Assembly (NCBI RefSeq): GCF_013155265.1
Contig: NZ_JABJXU010000010.1
Location: 54,339 to 118,338, forward strand
Length of the DNA: 64,000 nt
DNA from: Enterococcus sp. MMGLQ5-1
GTDB taxonomy: Bacteria; Bacillota; Bacilli; Lactobacillales; Streptococcaceae
Reading direction: 5' to 3'
The notes under the pieces were generated by a model, which worked only from the letters and a program-made list of their open reading frames with translations, searched no databases and was not told the origin of the DNA. Below, in pieces: positions 1 through 8,269 of the stretch. The position numbers and the translations under genes were made by a program. Position 1 is the stretch's first letter, and each line of letters starts with the position of its first letter.

Positions 1-65
1 TATAATGCAGTTGCTAGCTGCTATATATACAATCTTCAGTTATTTGTTACTCAAGTAATAATTTG

Positions 66-77
66 TAAAGCGCTTTA
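66..77. promoter_or_regulatory. LacI-family operator candidate, distal
   Basis: A perfect 12-bp palindrome (TAAAGCGCTTTA) with a central CG, the layout expected for LacI-family operators. It lacks the outer TG/CA pairs of a standard CcpA cre site. A second CG-centred palindrome lies 83 bp downstream, just before the solute-binding protein gene, so the two could act together. The regulator is not visible and may lie left of the window. Confidence 0.4.
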
Positions 78-148
78 GACTGATTAATCGGGAAGCAATC
101 AGTTTATTTTAGTTCGTTAATTCAGGGATAAATTTTTTTGCAATTAAC

Positions 149-160
149 GTAAACGTTTAA
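149..160. promoter_or_regulatory. LacI-family operator candidate, proximal
   Basis: GTAAACGTTTAA contains the 10-bp palindrome TAAACGTTTA and ends 3 bp before the AAGGAGG ribosome binding site of the solute-binding protein gene. A LacI-family repressor bound here would block transcription or translation initiation. Inferred from sequence form and position only. Confidence 0.4.
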
Positions 161-177
161 CCAAGGAGGATTATTAA

Positions 178-1866
178 ATGAAAAAGGTTTGGAAAAAAAG
201 ATTAATTGCAATGGCGGCTGTTTTATTGGTTGCTCCTGTTGTACTTGCAGGTTGTAAGGGTGGTAGTAAGACAGAATCGGCACCAAAGGATTCTGATGGT
301 AATATCATTATGAAAATCGGGCAACAAACACAGCCCAATTCAAAATTGCCTGAGGGTGATACTTATGATAATAATGCCTATCGTCGTTTAATCAAAGAAA
401 AACTGGGGATTGATATTCAAAGCTCATTTGAAGCAACAGGAGATGACTATACACGTCAGGTATCTCTAGCGATTGCTTCAGGTGACATCCCAGATATGAT
501 GGCTGTTAGTCGTGATGAGCTAGAGGAATTGGTTGACAACGATTTAGTTGCTGATTTAAGTGATGTTTATAAAAAATACGCAAGTGATAATATTAAGTCA
601 ATTTATGACTCATTTGATGATATGCAGCTTGATGCCGCAACATTTGATGGCAAGCTGATGGCAATTCCGGGCACCGCCAATGATTTTGGACCAAATATGG
701 TTTGGATTAGACAGGATTGGTTAGACAAGTTGAATATCAAGCTCGATCAGGATGGTAATCATGCAATCAGCTTGGATGAGTTACAAAGCACAGCTAAAGC
801 CTTTAAGGAAAATGACCCAGATAAGACGGGGAAAGCTGTTGGTGCAGCATTCTTACCATATTTAACCTCAGGTGACCACGGTGGCTCAGGATTTACAGCG
901 ACAGCAATTGCCAATGCCTTTGGTGCCTTTCCAAAACAATATTTGGAAGACTCTGACGGTAAACTTTACTATGGTTCAAATACTAAAGAGATGAAAGATA
1001 CACTTTCTTATTTGAAAACTTGGTATGATCAAGGGTTACTTGATCCTCAGTTTGGCACAAGAACCTTTGATGATATTACAGCGATGATGGTTAATGGTGA
1101 ATTAGGTATTGTCCCTGGACCTTGGCATTTATCTGATTGGTCTTTAGTTCAAGCTAAAACAGCAAATCCAAATGCATTATTTACACCATTCGCCTTAGAA
1201 AATCAAAATGGCGACGGTAAGGTTAATGGCATTTCAAAACCAAGCACGGGCTCATTTATTGTTATTCGTAAAGGCTTTGAAAAGCCAGAAGCACTGATCA
1301 AGATTATTAACTTGATTTTTGATGAAGTACCTAACTCAAAGGATATGGCAACAGAGTTTCCAGAAATCTATAGCTATGCACAATCTGCTGTTGATGGCTC
1401 AGTTAGACCGGTTAATATTGAATTATTTAAAAATCTAAGTGAAATTGATGATGCAGTTCAGGCCTCTCAAGCAGCAGAGGGTAAAACCAATATTGATGAT
1501 ATTACGAATTTTACCGTTAAAAATAATGCCCAAAAAATTAAAGCCTATTTAGATAATCCGACAGGCGCTGATCCGACAGACTGGGCAGTTTATGCTTCTC
1601 GCTTACTAGCAGTTAATAATGTAATGAATGGTGTTCGTGAGGCAGGAATTTTCAATGAAATCAAGCCACCAGTGATTTTGGATAAGATTGATGCAACCGA
1701 AAGAAATGGTGCTCAAATTGCTAAATTGGAAGAGGAAACCTTTATTAAATTTATTACCGGTGAAGAGTCGTTAGATAAATTCGATCAATATGCTAAAACT
1801 TGGAATAAGCAAGGCGGTACCGCCATTATTGATGAGATGCAAAAGGCGCTCGAAAAGCAAGAATAG
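178..1866 (+). CDS. Carbohydrate ABC transporter solute-binding lipoprotein (LplA/YtcQ-like)
   Basis: Extracellular sugar- or oligosaccharide-binding lipoprotein that delivers ligand to the two permeases encoded next. The 562-residue protein starts with a basic n-region and hydrophobic stretch ending in lipobox LAGC, with the lipidated cysteine at residue 26; this length is usual for the large LplA/YtcQ type of binding protein. The rest has the mixed alpha/beta composition of a bacterial solute-binding fold. The start is supported by AAGGAGG 7 nt upstream. No ATPase is encoded here, which is normal for this family, whose members often share a MsmX-like ATPase encoded elsewhere. Two CG-centred palindromes upstream suggest LacI-type control. 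The ligand cannot be read from sequence. Confidence 0.85.
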   Translation: MKKVWKKRLIAMAAVLLVAPVVLAGCKGGSKTESAPKDSDGNIIMKIGQQTQPNSKLPEGDTYDNNAYRRLIKEKLGIDIQSSFEATGDDYTRQVSLAIASGDIPDMMAVSRDELEELVDNDLVADLSDVYKKYASDNIKSIYDSFDDMQLDAATFDGKLMAIPGTANDFGPNMVWIRQDWLDKLNIKLDQDGNHAISLDELQSTAKAFKENDPDKTGKAVGAAFLPYLTSGDHGGSGFTATAIANAFGAFPKQYLEDSDGKLYYGSNTKEMKDTLSYLKTWYDQGLLDPQFGTRTFDDITAMMVNGELGIVPGPWHLSDWSLVQAKTANPNALFTPFALENQNGDGKVNGISKPSTGSFIVIRKGFEKPEALIKIINLIFDEVPNSKDMATEFPEIYSYAQSAVDGSVRPVNIELFKNLSEIDDAVQASQAAEGKTNIDDITNFTVKNNAQKIKAYLDNPTGADPTDWAVYASRLLAVNNVMNGVREAGIFNEIKPPVILDKIDATERNGAQIAKLEEETFIKFITGEESLDKFDQYAKTWNKQGGTAIIDEMQKALEKQE

Positions 1867-1930
1867 TAAGTATTTCTAAGACATTTAACAAAAGCTATTA
1901 AGGTCTATCAAGCTTGAAGTTAGAAATATG

Positions 1931-1964
1931 AAGGCGGGAGGCATATCGCCTCCGTCCTTTTTTC
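1931..1964 (+). terminator. Intercistronic attenuator between binding protein and permease
   Basis: GGAGGC and GCCTCC pair around a 5-nt loop, extended by AAGG/CCTT across a small internal bulge and followed by a run of Ts. It lies 65 bp after the binding-protein stop and before the permease. It probably terminates part of the transcription, so the binding protein is made in excess over the membrane subunits. Confidence 0.75.
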
Positions 1965-1997
1965 TTAGTCAATACTGCTACAAATGGAGGATACGAA

Positions 1998-2918
1998 ATG
2001 GAACAAACTGTAAAGGCTAAAAAGAAATCATGGTTTAGTAAAGATCAGCTCTTTTTTATGGGGATGGTTTTACCAGGAATTCTTTTTTTAATCGTTTTTT
2101 CATACGGCCCAATGTTCGGTCTGCTTATGGCGTTTCAAAAGTATGTCCCAGCAAAAGGGGTGACAGGCTCAGAATTTGTTGGGCTGGAAAATTTTAAATA
2201 TCTAATTAATTTACCTGATGTTTGGCAAGTAACCTATAATACTGTATTTATTGCTGTTTTTAAAATTATTTTTAACACGGTTATTCCGATTGCATTTGCT
2301 ATTTTGTTAAATGAAATTCGGGTTAAATGGATGAAAAAATCCATGCAGACCATTGTCTACTTACCTCACTTTCTATCATGGGTTATTCTGGCCTCAGTCG
2401 TTGTCAATCTTTTTAATTTAGATGGTACAGTTAATCAAATTTTAAACAGTATTGGTATTGATAATGTTAATTTTTTAGGTAGTAATAAAGTTTTCCCTCA
2501 TCTATTAATTTGGTCAGATGTCTGGAAAGAATTTGGGTATAATTCAATCGTCTTTCTAGCGGCTATTACCTCAATTGACCCAGGCTTATATGAAGCAGCT
2601 ACAATGGATGGCGCGAGCTGGTCTCAGCGTGTTCGGCATGTCACTTTACCAGGAATGATGCCCTTCATTATTTTAATGACCATTTTGGCATTGCCAAACA
2701 TCCTAAATGCAGGCTTTGACCAAGTTTATAACCTTTATTCACCACCAGTTTATCAAAGTGGTGACATTCTAGACACTTATGTTTACCGAATCGGTTTAAT
2801 AGGTCGAGACTATAGCTTGGGAACAGCGGTTGGTTTAATTAAATCGATTATTGGGCTAGTGCTAATTGTCGTATCTAATCGGATTGCTGAAAAGAAAACA
2901 AATCGGATTATGTTTTAG
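1998..2918 (+). CDS. Carbohydrate ABC transporter permease (LplB-like)
   Basis: First membrane subunit of the sugar importer. The 306-residue protein has a cytoplasmic basic N-terminus, about six hydrophobic segments and the EAA loop (EAATMDGASWSQR, about residues 200-212) that docks the ATPase, characteristic of binding-protein-dependent transport permeases. A GGAGG box sits 7-11 nt before the ATG. It forms a heterodimer with the next gene product. It follows a hairpin attenuator, so its expression is probably below that of the binding protein. Family assignment is firm; the transported sugar is unknown. Confidence 0.88.
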   Translation: MEQTVKAKKKSWFSKDQLFFMGMVLPGILFLIVFSYGPMFGLLMAFQKYVPAKGVTGSEFVGLENFKYLINLPDVWQVTYNTVFIAVFKIIFNTVIPIAFAILLNEIRVKWMKKSMQTIVYLPHFLSWVILASVVVNLFNLDGTVNQILNSIGIDNVNFLGSNKVFPHLLIWSDVWKEFGYNSIVFLAAITSIDPGLYEAATMDGASWSQRVRHVTLPGMMPFIILMTILALPNILNAGFDQVYNLYSPPVYQSGDILDTYVYRIGLIGRDYSLGTAVGLIKSIIGLVLIVVSNRIAEKKTNRIMF

Positions 2919-2941
2919 ACAAGTTCAAAGGAGGAAAAGCT

Positions 2942-3829
2942 ATGAAGGAGAAGTTTGGACTTCGCCAATTTATTATTTATACAATTGTTATTCTATTATC
3001 GCTATCTTGTCTGATTCCGATGCTAAATGTACTTGCACTTTCTATGAGTAGTGCTCAGTCGGTTGCAGCTAATAAGGTTGGTCTATTGCCAGTTGACTTT
3101 ACGCTAGCAGCCTATAATAAAATATTAGATGATCAGCAATTCTGGCGTTCGTTTGGTATCTCTGTATTTCGGGTTTTTGCTGCGTTAATCCTAAATTTAG
3201 TCTTAATCGTGACAATGGCATATCCGTTAGGAAAATCACAGAGAGTTTTTCGTTCACGCAAAATATTTATGAATTTGATGATTTTTGCGATGCTCTTTTC
3301 AGGTGGTATGATTCCGACCTACTTAGTTGTTAGGAATTTAGGCCTTTTAAACTCAATCTGGTCATTAATCTTGCCAGGTGCAGTACCAATCGGTAGCGTT
3401 ATCCTAGTAATGAATTTTTTCCGTGGTATTCCAAAATCATTAGAAGAGTCGGCATTACTAGATGGTGCGAATCCTTGGGATGTTTTATGGAAAATATACA
3501 TCCCAATGTCAATGCCATCTTTAGCAACAGTATCGCTGTTTAGTATTGTTGGTAGCTGGAATGATTTTATGGGTGGCTTAATTTATATGACAAGCAAAGA
3601 AAACTATCCATTGATGACCTATATTCAATCATTGTCCATTAATATTGCTGAAACAATTCGAAATTCTGCTAATATGTCGTCTGACCAATTAACTAGCCTG
3701 CTTGCGGTATCTGATCGTAATCTAAATGCTGCTAAAATTGTGATTGCGATTGTTCCGTTATTAGTCATTTATCCATTCTTGCAAAAGTATTTTGTTCAAG
3801 GAATCGTTGTTGGCGCAGTAAAGGAGTAG
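2942..3829 (+). CDS. Carbohydrate ABC transporter permease (YtcP/LplC-like)
   Basis: Second membrane subunit of the importer, 295 residues with about six transmembrane segments. It carries the EAA-type loop (EESALLDGANPWDVLWK, about residues 168-184) and the C-terminal QKYFVQGIVVGAVKE ending typical of YtcP/LplC permeases. AAAGGAGG precedes the ATG, and the gene follows the first permease after 23 bp, so the two are co-transcribed and probably pair as a heterodimeric channel. Confidence 0.88.
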   Translation: MKEKFGLRQFIIYTIVILLSLSCLIPMLNVLALSMSSAQSVAANKVGLLPVDFTLAAYNKILDDQQFWRSFGISVFRVFAALILNLVLIVTMAYPLGKSQRVFRSRKIFMNLMIFAMLFSGGMIPTYLVVRNLGLLNSIWSLILPGAVPIGSVILVMNFFRGIPKSLEESALLDGANPWDVLWKIYIPMSMPSLATVSLFSIVGSWNDFMGGLIYMTSKENYPLMTYIQSLSINIAETIRNSANMSSDQLTSLLAVSDRNLNAAKIVIAIVPLLVIYPFLQKYFVQGIVVGAVKE

Positions 3830-3835
3830 ATTTAA

Positions 3836-4456
3836 ATGCAAGACTTTTTCCGAGTAGATGGTTTATTTTATCGTGTCTTAAATAAGATTTGGGGTTTAAT
3901 GGTTTTAAACTTACTAATTTTAATTACAAGTCTGCCCCTAATCACCATTGGTGCAGTGCAGACAGCAAGCTTCACAGTGCTTTCTAAAATGATTCGTGAG
4001 GGGGAAACGAAAATTATTTCTACCTATTGGCAATCCTTCAAGAAAAATTTTAAACAAAGTACGTTTGCTTGGCTCATTCTCGCCTTGATTATTTATATTC
4101 TTGCAATAGACTGGGTTTATTTCATTCAATTTAACCAGCTCGGAAACTGGTTTGCGGCTGGCGCTTTGATTGTAACGATTTTAATTGCTAATATCTGGCA
4201 ATTTTTATTCTATTATCTATCTCGCTTTGATGATACTTTAAAAATAGCCTTGATTAATATAGTCAAAATTAGTTTTTCACGTCCCTTAATCAGTCTTCTC
4301 TCCCTTATTATTATGCTAGGGCCAGTTTTATTAATGTTTTTATCTTCCTATTTATTTGTTTTTAGTTTATTTATTAGCATTTTTATTGGACTTAGCTTTA
4401 ATCTCTTTTTAAGAACCTACTTAATGTTAGCTATTTTTACAAAATATGAAAATTAG
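3836..4456 (+). CDS. YesL-like DUF624 membrane protein
   Basis: Integral membrane protein of 206 residues with about five to six hydrophobic segments and the N-terminal signature of the YesL/DUF624 family (FFRVDGLFYRVLNKIWGL, about residues 4-21). YesL-like genes commonly accompany LplABC/YtcP-type sugar importers in Firmicutes. Their function is not established; a role in transporter assembly or sensing is only inferred from context. The gene begins 6 bp after the second permease and ends the operon before a strong terminator. Confidence 0.75.
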   Translation: MQDFFRVDGLFYRVLNKIWGLMVLNLLILITSLPLITIGAVQTASFTVLSKMIREGETKIISTYWQSFKKNFKQSTFAWLILALIIYILAIDWVYFIQFNQLGNWFAAGALIVTILIANIWQFLFYYLSRFDDTLKIALINIVKISFSRPLISLLSLIIMLGPVLLMFLSSYLFVFSLFISIFIGLSFNLFLRTYLMLAIFTKYEN

Positions 4457-4468
4457 AAATGATTTGAG

Positions 4469-4499
4469 AGCACTCTTTTTTAATGACTAGAGTGCTTTT
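4469..4499 (+). terminator. Terminator of the sugar ABC operon
   Basis: AGCACTC pairs with GAGTGCT around a 14-nt loop, followed by a short T run. It begins 12 bp after the YesL-like stop codon. Confidence 0.7.
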
Positions 4500-4590
4500 A
4501 TCAATTGCAATAGACTTTGCAATTAAGCTATACTTGATTCATTAATATGTAGGCATAGTAAATATTGTGATGGAACGGTGAGTGGAATTT

Positions 4591-4929
4591 ATGGTCAATC
4601 AGGCAAATCAGTCAATTCAAAAAATTAATCAATTTAGAGACGAGCGTAACTGGCGTCAATTTCATAATGAAAAGGATTTGGCACTTTCAATCAGTTTAGA
4701 GGCAGCGGAGCTGCTGGAAATTTATCAATGGAAAACAGCGGAGGAAGGTAATCAAGAATTGGAACACATCAAAGAAGAGCTTGCTGATGTTTTAATTTAT
4801 GCCTATATGCTTGCAGATAATTTACAATTGGATATTGATCAAATTATTTCAGAAAAAATTGTTAAAAATGCGATAAAGTACCCAATTAATACAAGTAAAG
4901 ATTCGCGCCAAAAATACTCTGATTTATAA
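4591..4929 (+). CDS. MazG-like nucleotide pyrophosphohydrolase
   Basis: Small all-alpha NTP pyrophosphohydrolase of the MazG/RS21-C6 (dCTPase-like) group, which hydrolyses nucleoside triphosphates to monophosphates for pool sanitation. The metal-binding helices are visible as EAAELLE and, about 25 residues later, EELADVLIYAY, with the acidic residues intact. The length of 112 residues suits a single-domain enzyme. I place the start at ATG 4591 behind GAGTGG rather than at the in-frame GTG 4582, which has no better ribosome site. The gene stands alone between two hairpins. Substrate preference is not predictable. Confidence 0.8.
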   Translation: MVNQANQSIQKINQFRDERNWRQFHNEKDLALSISLEAAELLEIYQWKTAEEGNQELEHIKEELADVLIYAYMLADNLQLDIDQIISEKIVKNAIKYPINTSKDSRQKYSDL

Positions 4930-4994
4930 AAATATTAATTAATTATCAGAGGATTAAGACTGATTAACCAAAATAAAGCAGTACACAAATTTTG

Positions 4995-5029
4995 ATATAA
5001 CGTGATAGATTTTAACTATCACGTTATAT
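4995..5029. promoter_or_regulatory. 14-bp perfect inverted repeat upstream of the cysteine-type ABC operon
   Basis: ATATAACGTGATAG and its exact complement CTATCACGTTATAT flank a 7-nt spacer. No T run follows, so a simple terminator is unlikely. It ends 10 bp before a candidate -35 (TTGTCA, 5040-5045), where an activator or repressor dimer could bind. Confidence 0.5.
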
Positions 5030-5039
5030 AGATAATATA

Positions 5040-5092
5040 TTGTCAAAAAAAAGTAACAATCATTATACTAGTCTAATGGTTGTTATTTTTTT
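5040..5092 (+). promoter_or_regulatory. Promoter overlapped by a hairpin with T run, cysteine-type ABC operon
   Basis: TTGTCA (5040-5045) and TATACT (5064-5069) form a candidate promoter with 18-bp spacing. The -10 lies inside an inverted repeat (TAACAATCATTA 5054-5065, TAATGGTTGTTA 5074-5085, one G-U pair) followed by seven Ts. The element can be read either as a terminator for the upstream pyrophosphohydrolase gene or as an operator over the ABC promoter; sequence does not separate the two. Confidence 0.45.
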
Positions 5093-5113
5093 GCATTGAA
5101 AAGGGGTGAGCGT

Positions 5114-5773
5114 TTGGATATACAGATGATGGAAGAGGCTTTGCCAGAGTATATTCAGGCAATGGGATTGACACTTAGGCTAGCTTTGCTTGGGATGGCA
5201 TTGGCTTTAATCATCGGTGTTTTAGCTAGCTTTGTAATATATTTCAGAGTACCAATATTAAAACGTATTGCGGCAGCCTATACTGAGCTTTCAAGAAATA
5301 CCCCTTTATTAATTCAACTGTTTTTTTTGTATTATGGATTGCCAAGAATCGGTATTTCATTGCATAAGGAAACAGTCGGTGTTATTGGATTGGCGTTTCT
5401 TGGCGGTGGTTATATGAGTGAGGCATTTCGTGGTGGATTAGATTCAGTACCTAAAATTCAAATTGAAAGTGGAAAGGCAATCGGCTTATCAACGGTTCAA
5501 TTAGCACGCTACATTGTGTTCCCACAGGGCTTTATCAATAGTGTACCAGCTGTAGGGGCCAACTGTCTGTTTTTATTAAAGGAAACCTCCATTTTTTCAG
5601 CAATTGCGATTATGGATTTAACGAATGTGACGCGTGACTTGATAGGTATGTACTACTTAACTAAAGAATATTTATTGATGCTTGTTTTAAGCTATGCTGT
5701 TATTTTAATTCCATTAAGTCTGTTGATTAGTTTTGTGGAGAGGAAGGTGCGACATGGTGCATACGGGAATTGA
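5114..5773 (+). CDS. Amino acid ABC transporter permease, first subunit
   Basis: Polar amino acid permease of the HisM/GlnP family. The protein has about five membrane segments and the family EAA loop (ESGKAIGLSTVQLARYIVFP). I choose TTG 5114 as start because AGGGGTGAG lies directly upstream; the in-frame TTG 5096 would put that box inside the gene. About 219 residues is the usual length. The operon continues with a second permease, ATPase and binding protein, in the order permease-permease-ATPase-binding protein. The binding protein indicates cysteine or cystine as substrate. Confidence 0.87.
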   Translation: MDIQMMEEALPEYIQAMGLTLRLALLGMALALIIGVLASFVIYFRVPILKRIAAAYTELSRNTPLLIQLFFLYYGLPRIGISLHKETVGVIGLAFLGGGYMSEAFRGGLDSVPKIQIESGKAIGLSTVQLARYIVFPQGFINSVPAVGANCLFLLKETSIFSAIAIMDLTNVTRDLIGMYYLTKEYLLMLVLSYAVILIPLSLLISFVERKVRHGAYGN

Positions 5774-6437
5774 TATTCTACTAGATGGTAACAATTTAAT
5801 TCGGCTGTTGGCTGGTCTGTGGCTAGCGGCCAAAATTTCGTTAATTTCTTTGATTATCGGTTTGTTCCTTGGTATGATTTTTGGCGTTGCTAGAACGACT
5901 AAGTTTAAAGTCTTGCAGTTTTTTTTCAAGCTTTATTTGGAAATTTTTAGAATAATTCCCTTACTTGTTTTGCTATTTGTCTTTTATTATATTTTACCAG
6001 AGAGCTTGAATATTCATCTTGATAACATTAAGGTTTCAATCATTGTCTTTGTATTATGGATTTCTGCCGAAACGAGTGATATTGTCCGAAGTGCCTTAAT
6101 CAGTGTACCTAAAACTCAAATAGACGCAGGACGAGCGCTTGGTTTAAATCGAATGCAGCAGTTTATTTTCATTTACCTTCCACAAGGCTTACCATTGGCT
6201 ATTCCGGCATTAATTAATTTGACCACGAGGGTGATTAAGACCACTTCTTTATTGTTAATTATTGGTGTGCCAGAAGTGATTAAGGTTGGTCAGCAGATTA
6301 TTGAAAATTATACAATTCAAATACCGACCGCTTCCTTATGGGTTTATGGCTTTATTTTTATACTATATTTTGCCCTTTGCTATCCATTAACAAAATTATC
6401 GAAGCGATTAGAGAAAAGAATGGGAGGTGTGCGCTAA
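5754..6437 (+). CDS. Amino acid ABC transporter permease, second subunit
   Basis: Second HisM-type membrane subunit, about 227 residues, with several hydrophobic segments and the EAA loop (DAGRALGLNRMQQFIFIYLP). The start is placed at ATG 5754 because AGGAAGG lies 7 nt upstream; the longer frame opening at TTG 5733 has no ribosome site. The gene overlaps the upstream permease by 20 bp, implying translational coupling and a heterodimeric channel. Confidence 0.87.
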   Translation: MVHTGIDILLDGNNLIRLLAGLWLAAKISLISLIIGLFLGMIFGVARTTKFKVLQFFFKLYLEIFRIIPLLVLLFVFYYILPESLNIHLDNIKVSIIVFVLWISAETSDIVRSALISVPKTQIDAGRALGLNRMQQFIFIYLPQGLPLAIPALINLTTRVIKTTSLLLIIGVPEVIKVGQQIIENYTIQIPTASLWVYGFIFILYFALCYPLTKLSKRLEKRMGGVR

Positions 6438-7169
6438 ATGACAGTTTTAGAAGTACAGGATATTCATAAAAGCTATGGTGAAAATGAAATTCTAAAGGGA
6501 GTTTCCTTATCAATTGAAAAAGGTCAGGTTTTAGTGCTTTTGGGACCCTCTGGTAGCGGAAAAAGTACCTTATTAAGAACTCTAAACGGACTTGAGACCA
6601 TTGACCAAGGAAATATTATCTTTAATGGTCAATCACTGATACAAAGCGAGAAGGCATGGCAAAAGGTCCGACCAGAGATTGGTATGGTGTTTCAGAGCTA
6701 TGATTTATTTCCAAATTTAACCGTATTAGAAAATATTTTACTCGGACCGCTTAAGGTACAAAAGAAAAAGCGAGCGTTAATTGAGAGTGAAGCCCTTAAT
6801 CTGTTAGAGCGTGTTGGTTTGCAATCAAAGGCAGAGGCCTATCCAAGAGAATTGTCCGGTGGACAAAAACAGCGGGTGGCGATTGTGCGCGCCTTAATTA
6901 TGAAACCACAGCTCTTGCTTTTTGATGAAGTGACCGCTTCTTTGGACCCAGAAATGGTGCGCGAGGTCTTGCTAGTGATTCAAGATTTAGCAGCTGAGGG
7001 CATGACGATGTTTATTGTGACGCATGAGATGAATTTTGCTCGACAGGTTGCAGATCAAATTATCTTTATGGATGCGGGTAAAATCTTAGTGACCGCAGAT
7101 AGTGAGACATTCTTTAATCGGGTTGAAAGTCCGCGAGTGGAACAATTTTTATCGAGCTTAGCATTTTAA
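6438..7169 (+). CDS. Amino acid ABC transporter ATP-binding protein (GlnQ-like)
   Basis: Cytoplasmic ATPase of the polar amino acid importer, 243 residues. Visible motifs are Walker A GPSGSGKST (about residues 35-43), the Q-loop FQSYDLFP, the ABC signature LSGGQKQR, Walker B LLLFDEVTASLD and the switch histidine in VTHEM. It starts directly after the second permease stop. The GlnQ/HisP type pairs with HisM permeases, matching the neighbours. Confidence 0.93.
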   Translation: MTVLEVQDIHKSYGENEILKGVSLSIEKGQVLVLLGPSGSGKSTLLRTLNGLETIDQGNIIFNGQSLIQSEKAWQKVRPEIGMVFQSYDLFPNLTVLENILLGPLKVQKKKRALIESEALNLLERVGLQSKAEAYPRELSGGQKQRVAIVRALIMKPQLLLFDEVTASLDPEMVREVLLVIQDLAAEGMTMFIVTHEMNFARQVADQIIFMDAGKILVTADSETFFNRVESPRVEQFLSSLAF

Positions 7170-7199
7170 TTTAATTGGTATCAAATAAGGAGAAAGAAA

Positions 7200-8060
7200 A
7201 TGAAAAAATGGCAAAAGATTTTGGGGTTAATGACAATTATTGGATTGACTTTTACTTTAGCGGCTTGTGGCACTTCAAGTAAAAAAAGTAGTGATGATTC
7301 AGATAATCCATCTAGCGTTGAAGCAATCAAAAAGCGTGGCAAAATTAGAATTGCAGTATTTGGGGACCTGTCCCCTTATGGCTACTTGGATGCCGAGGGT
7401 AAAAACCAAGGGTATGATGTCTATCTTGCTAAGCGAATTGCTAAAGATTTGCTTGGTAGCGAGGACAAGGTTGAGTTTGTCGTTGTCAATGCCGAGGAAA
7501 GAGTAGACGCATTGAAATCAAATAAGGTTGATTTAGTATTAGCAAATTTTACTAAAACTGCAGAACGAGAAAAAGTGATTGACTTTGCCAATCCATATAT
7601 GAAGGTTGCTGTGGGTGTTGTTTCTTTGAAATCAAACCCAATAACGAAAGTGGATCAATTAAAAGGGAAGTCGGTTATCGTAAATAAGGGTACGACCGCA
7701 GAGCAATATTTTACAAAAGAGCAGCCTGATGTCACACTTGAAAAATATGAATCAAAGACTCAACAATTTCAAGCGTTGACTGACGGACGTGCGGATGCTT
7801 TAGCTGATGATAACAGCTATTTATATGCTTGGGTTAAAGAAAATCCTGATTATGAGGTTGGCATTAAAGAACTTGGTGAGGTGGCAACAATTAATCCGGG
7901 CGTTAAAAAAGGTAATAAATCTTTATTAGATTGGACTAATAAGGAATTGGAAAAACTTGGTGAAGAAAAATTCTTTGAAGCAGACTATAATGCCACACTC
8001 AAGGATTTCTTTGGCAGTGATATTCAAGCACAGGACATCGTGCTTGAGGGTAAAGAATAA
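7200..8060 (+). CDS. Cysteine/cystine-type ABC solute-binding lipoprotein (CjaA-like)
   Basis: Surface lipoprotein that captures the amino acid for the importer. Lipobox LAAC places the lipidated cysteine at residue 23, and the family 3 solute-binding fold follows (286 residues in total). The central sequence, for example GYDVYLAKRIAKDLLG, LANFTKTAEREKVIDFANPY and the C-terminal DIVLEGKE, resembles what I recall of the cysteine-binding protein CjaA of Campylobacter, so cysteine or cystine is the most likely ligand. GGAGAAAG lies before the ATG. It is the last gene of the operon, where high expression of the binding component is often achieved by RNA processing. Confidence 0.82.
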   Translation: MKKWQKILGLMTIIGLTFTLAACGTSSKKSSDDSDNPSSVEAIKKRGKIRIAVFGDLSPYGYLDAEGKNQGYDVYLAKRIAKDLLGSEDKVEFVVVNAEERVDALKSNKVDLVLANFTKTAEREKVIDFANPYMKVAVGVVSLKSNPITKVDQLKGKSVIVNKGTTAEQYFTKEQPDVTLEKYESKTQQFQALTDGRADALADDNSYLYAWVKENPDYEVGIKELGEVATINPGVKKGNKSLLDWTNKELEKLGEEKFFEADYNATLKDFFGSDIQAQDIVLEGKE

Positions 8061-8085
8061 TCTAATTGATTGAAATTAAATAAGG

Positions 8086-8174
8086 ATAAAGAGCTAGGCA
8101 GTGTTGTGAATCTCTAAAGCTAGATTTTTTAAAAATTGAACTTTAGTTTTTTCACCTCAGCGAGCTCTTTATTT
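8086..8174 (+). terminator. Nested hairpin downstream of the cysteine-type ABC operon
   Basis: ATAAAGAGCT (8086-8095) pairs with AGCTCTTTAT (8163-8172). Inside, GTGAA/TTCAC and CTAAAG/CTTTAG are nested in the correct order, giving an extended imperfect hairpin of about 87 nt ending in a short T-rich run. It probably terminates the operon but is unusually long for a terminator; it may be a mobile hairpin repeat. Confidence 0.5.
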
Positions 8175-8242
8175 ATAAAACCGAATCATTATAAATTATT
8201 GATTAACAAGCTAAGATGCGAGCGAGTTTAAGAAAAATATGC

Positions 8243-8257
8243 TAGTCTAGGACTAGA
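8243..8257. promoter_or_regulatory. Short inverted repeat before the aldo/keto reductase gene
   Basis: CTAGTC and GACTAG flank a 3-nt centre, 4 bp before the AGGAGG of the next gene. It may be an operator or a small leader hairpin; no regulator can be assigned. Confidence 0.3.
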
Positions 8258-8269
8258 TAAAGGAGGTTT

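Noticed and set aside
2866..3051. 61-codon plus-strand frame overlapping the two sugar permeases
   Set aside because: Lies inside the ends of two well-supported genes in another frame, without its own ribosome site.
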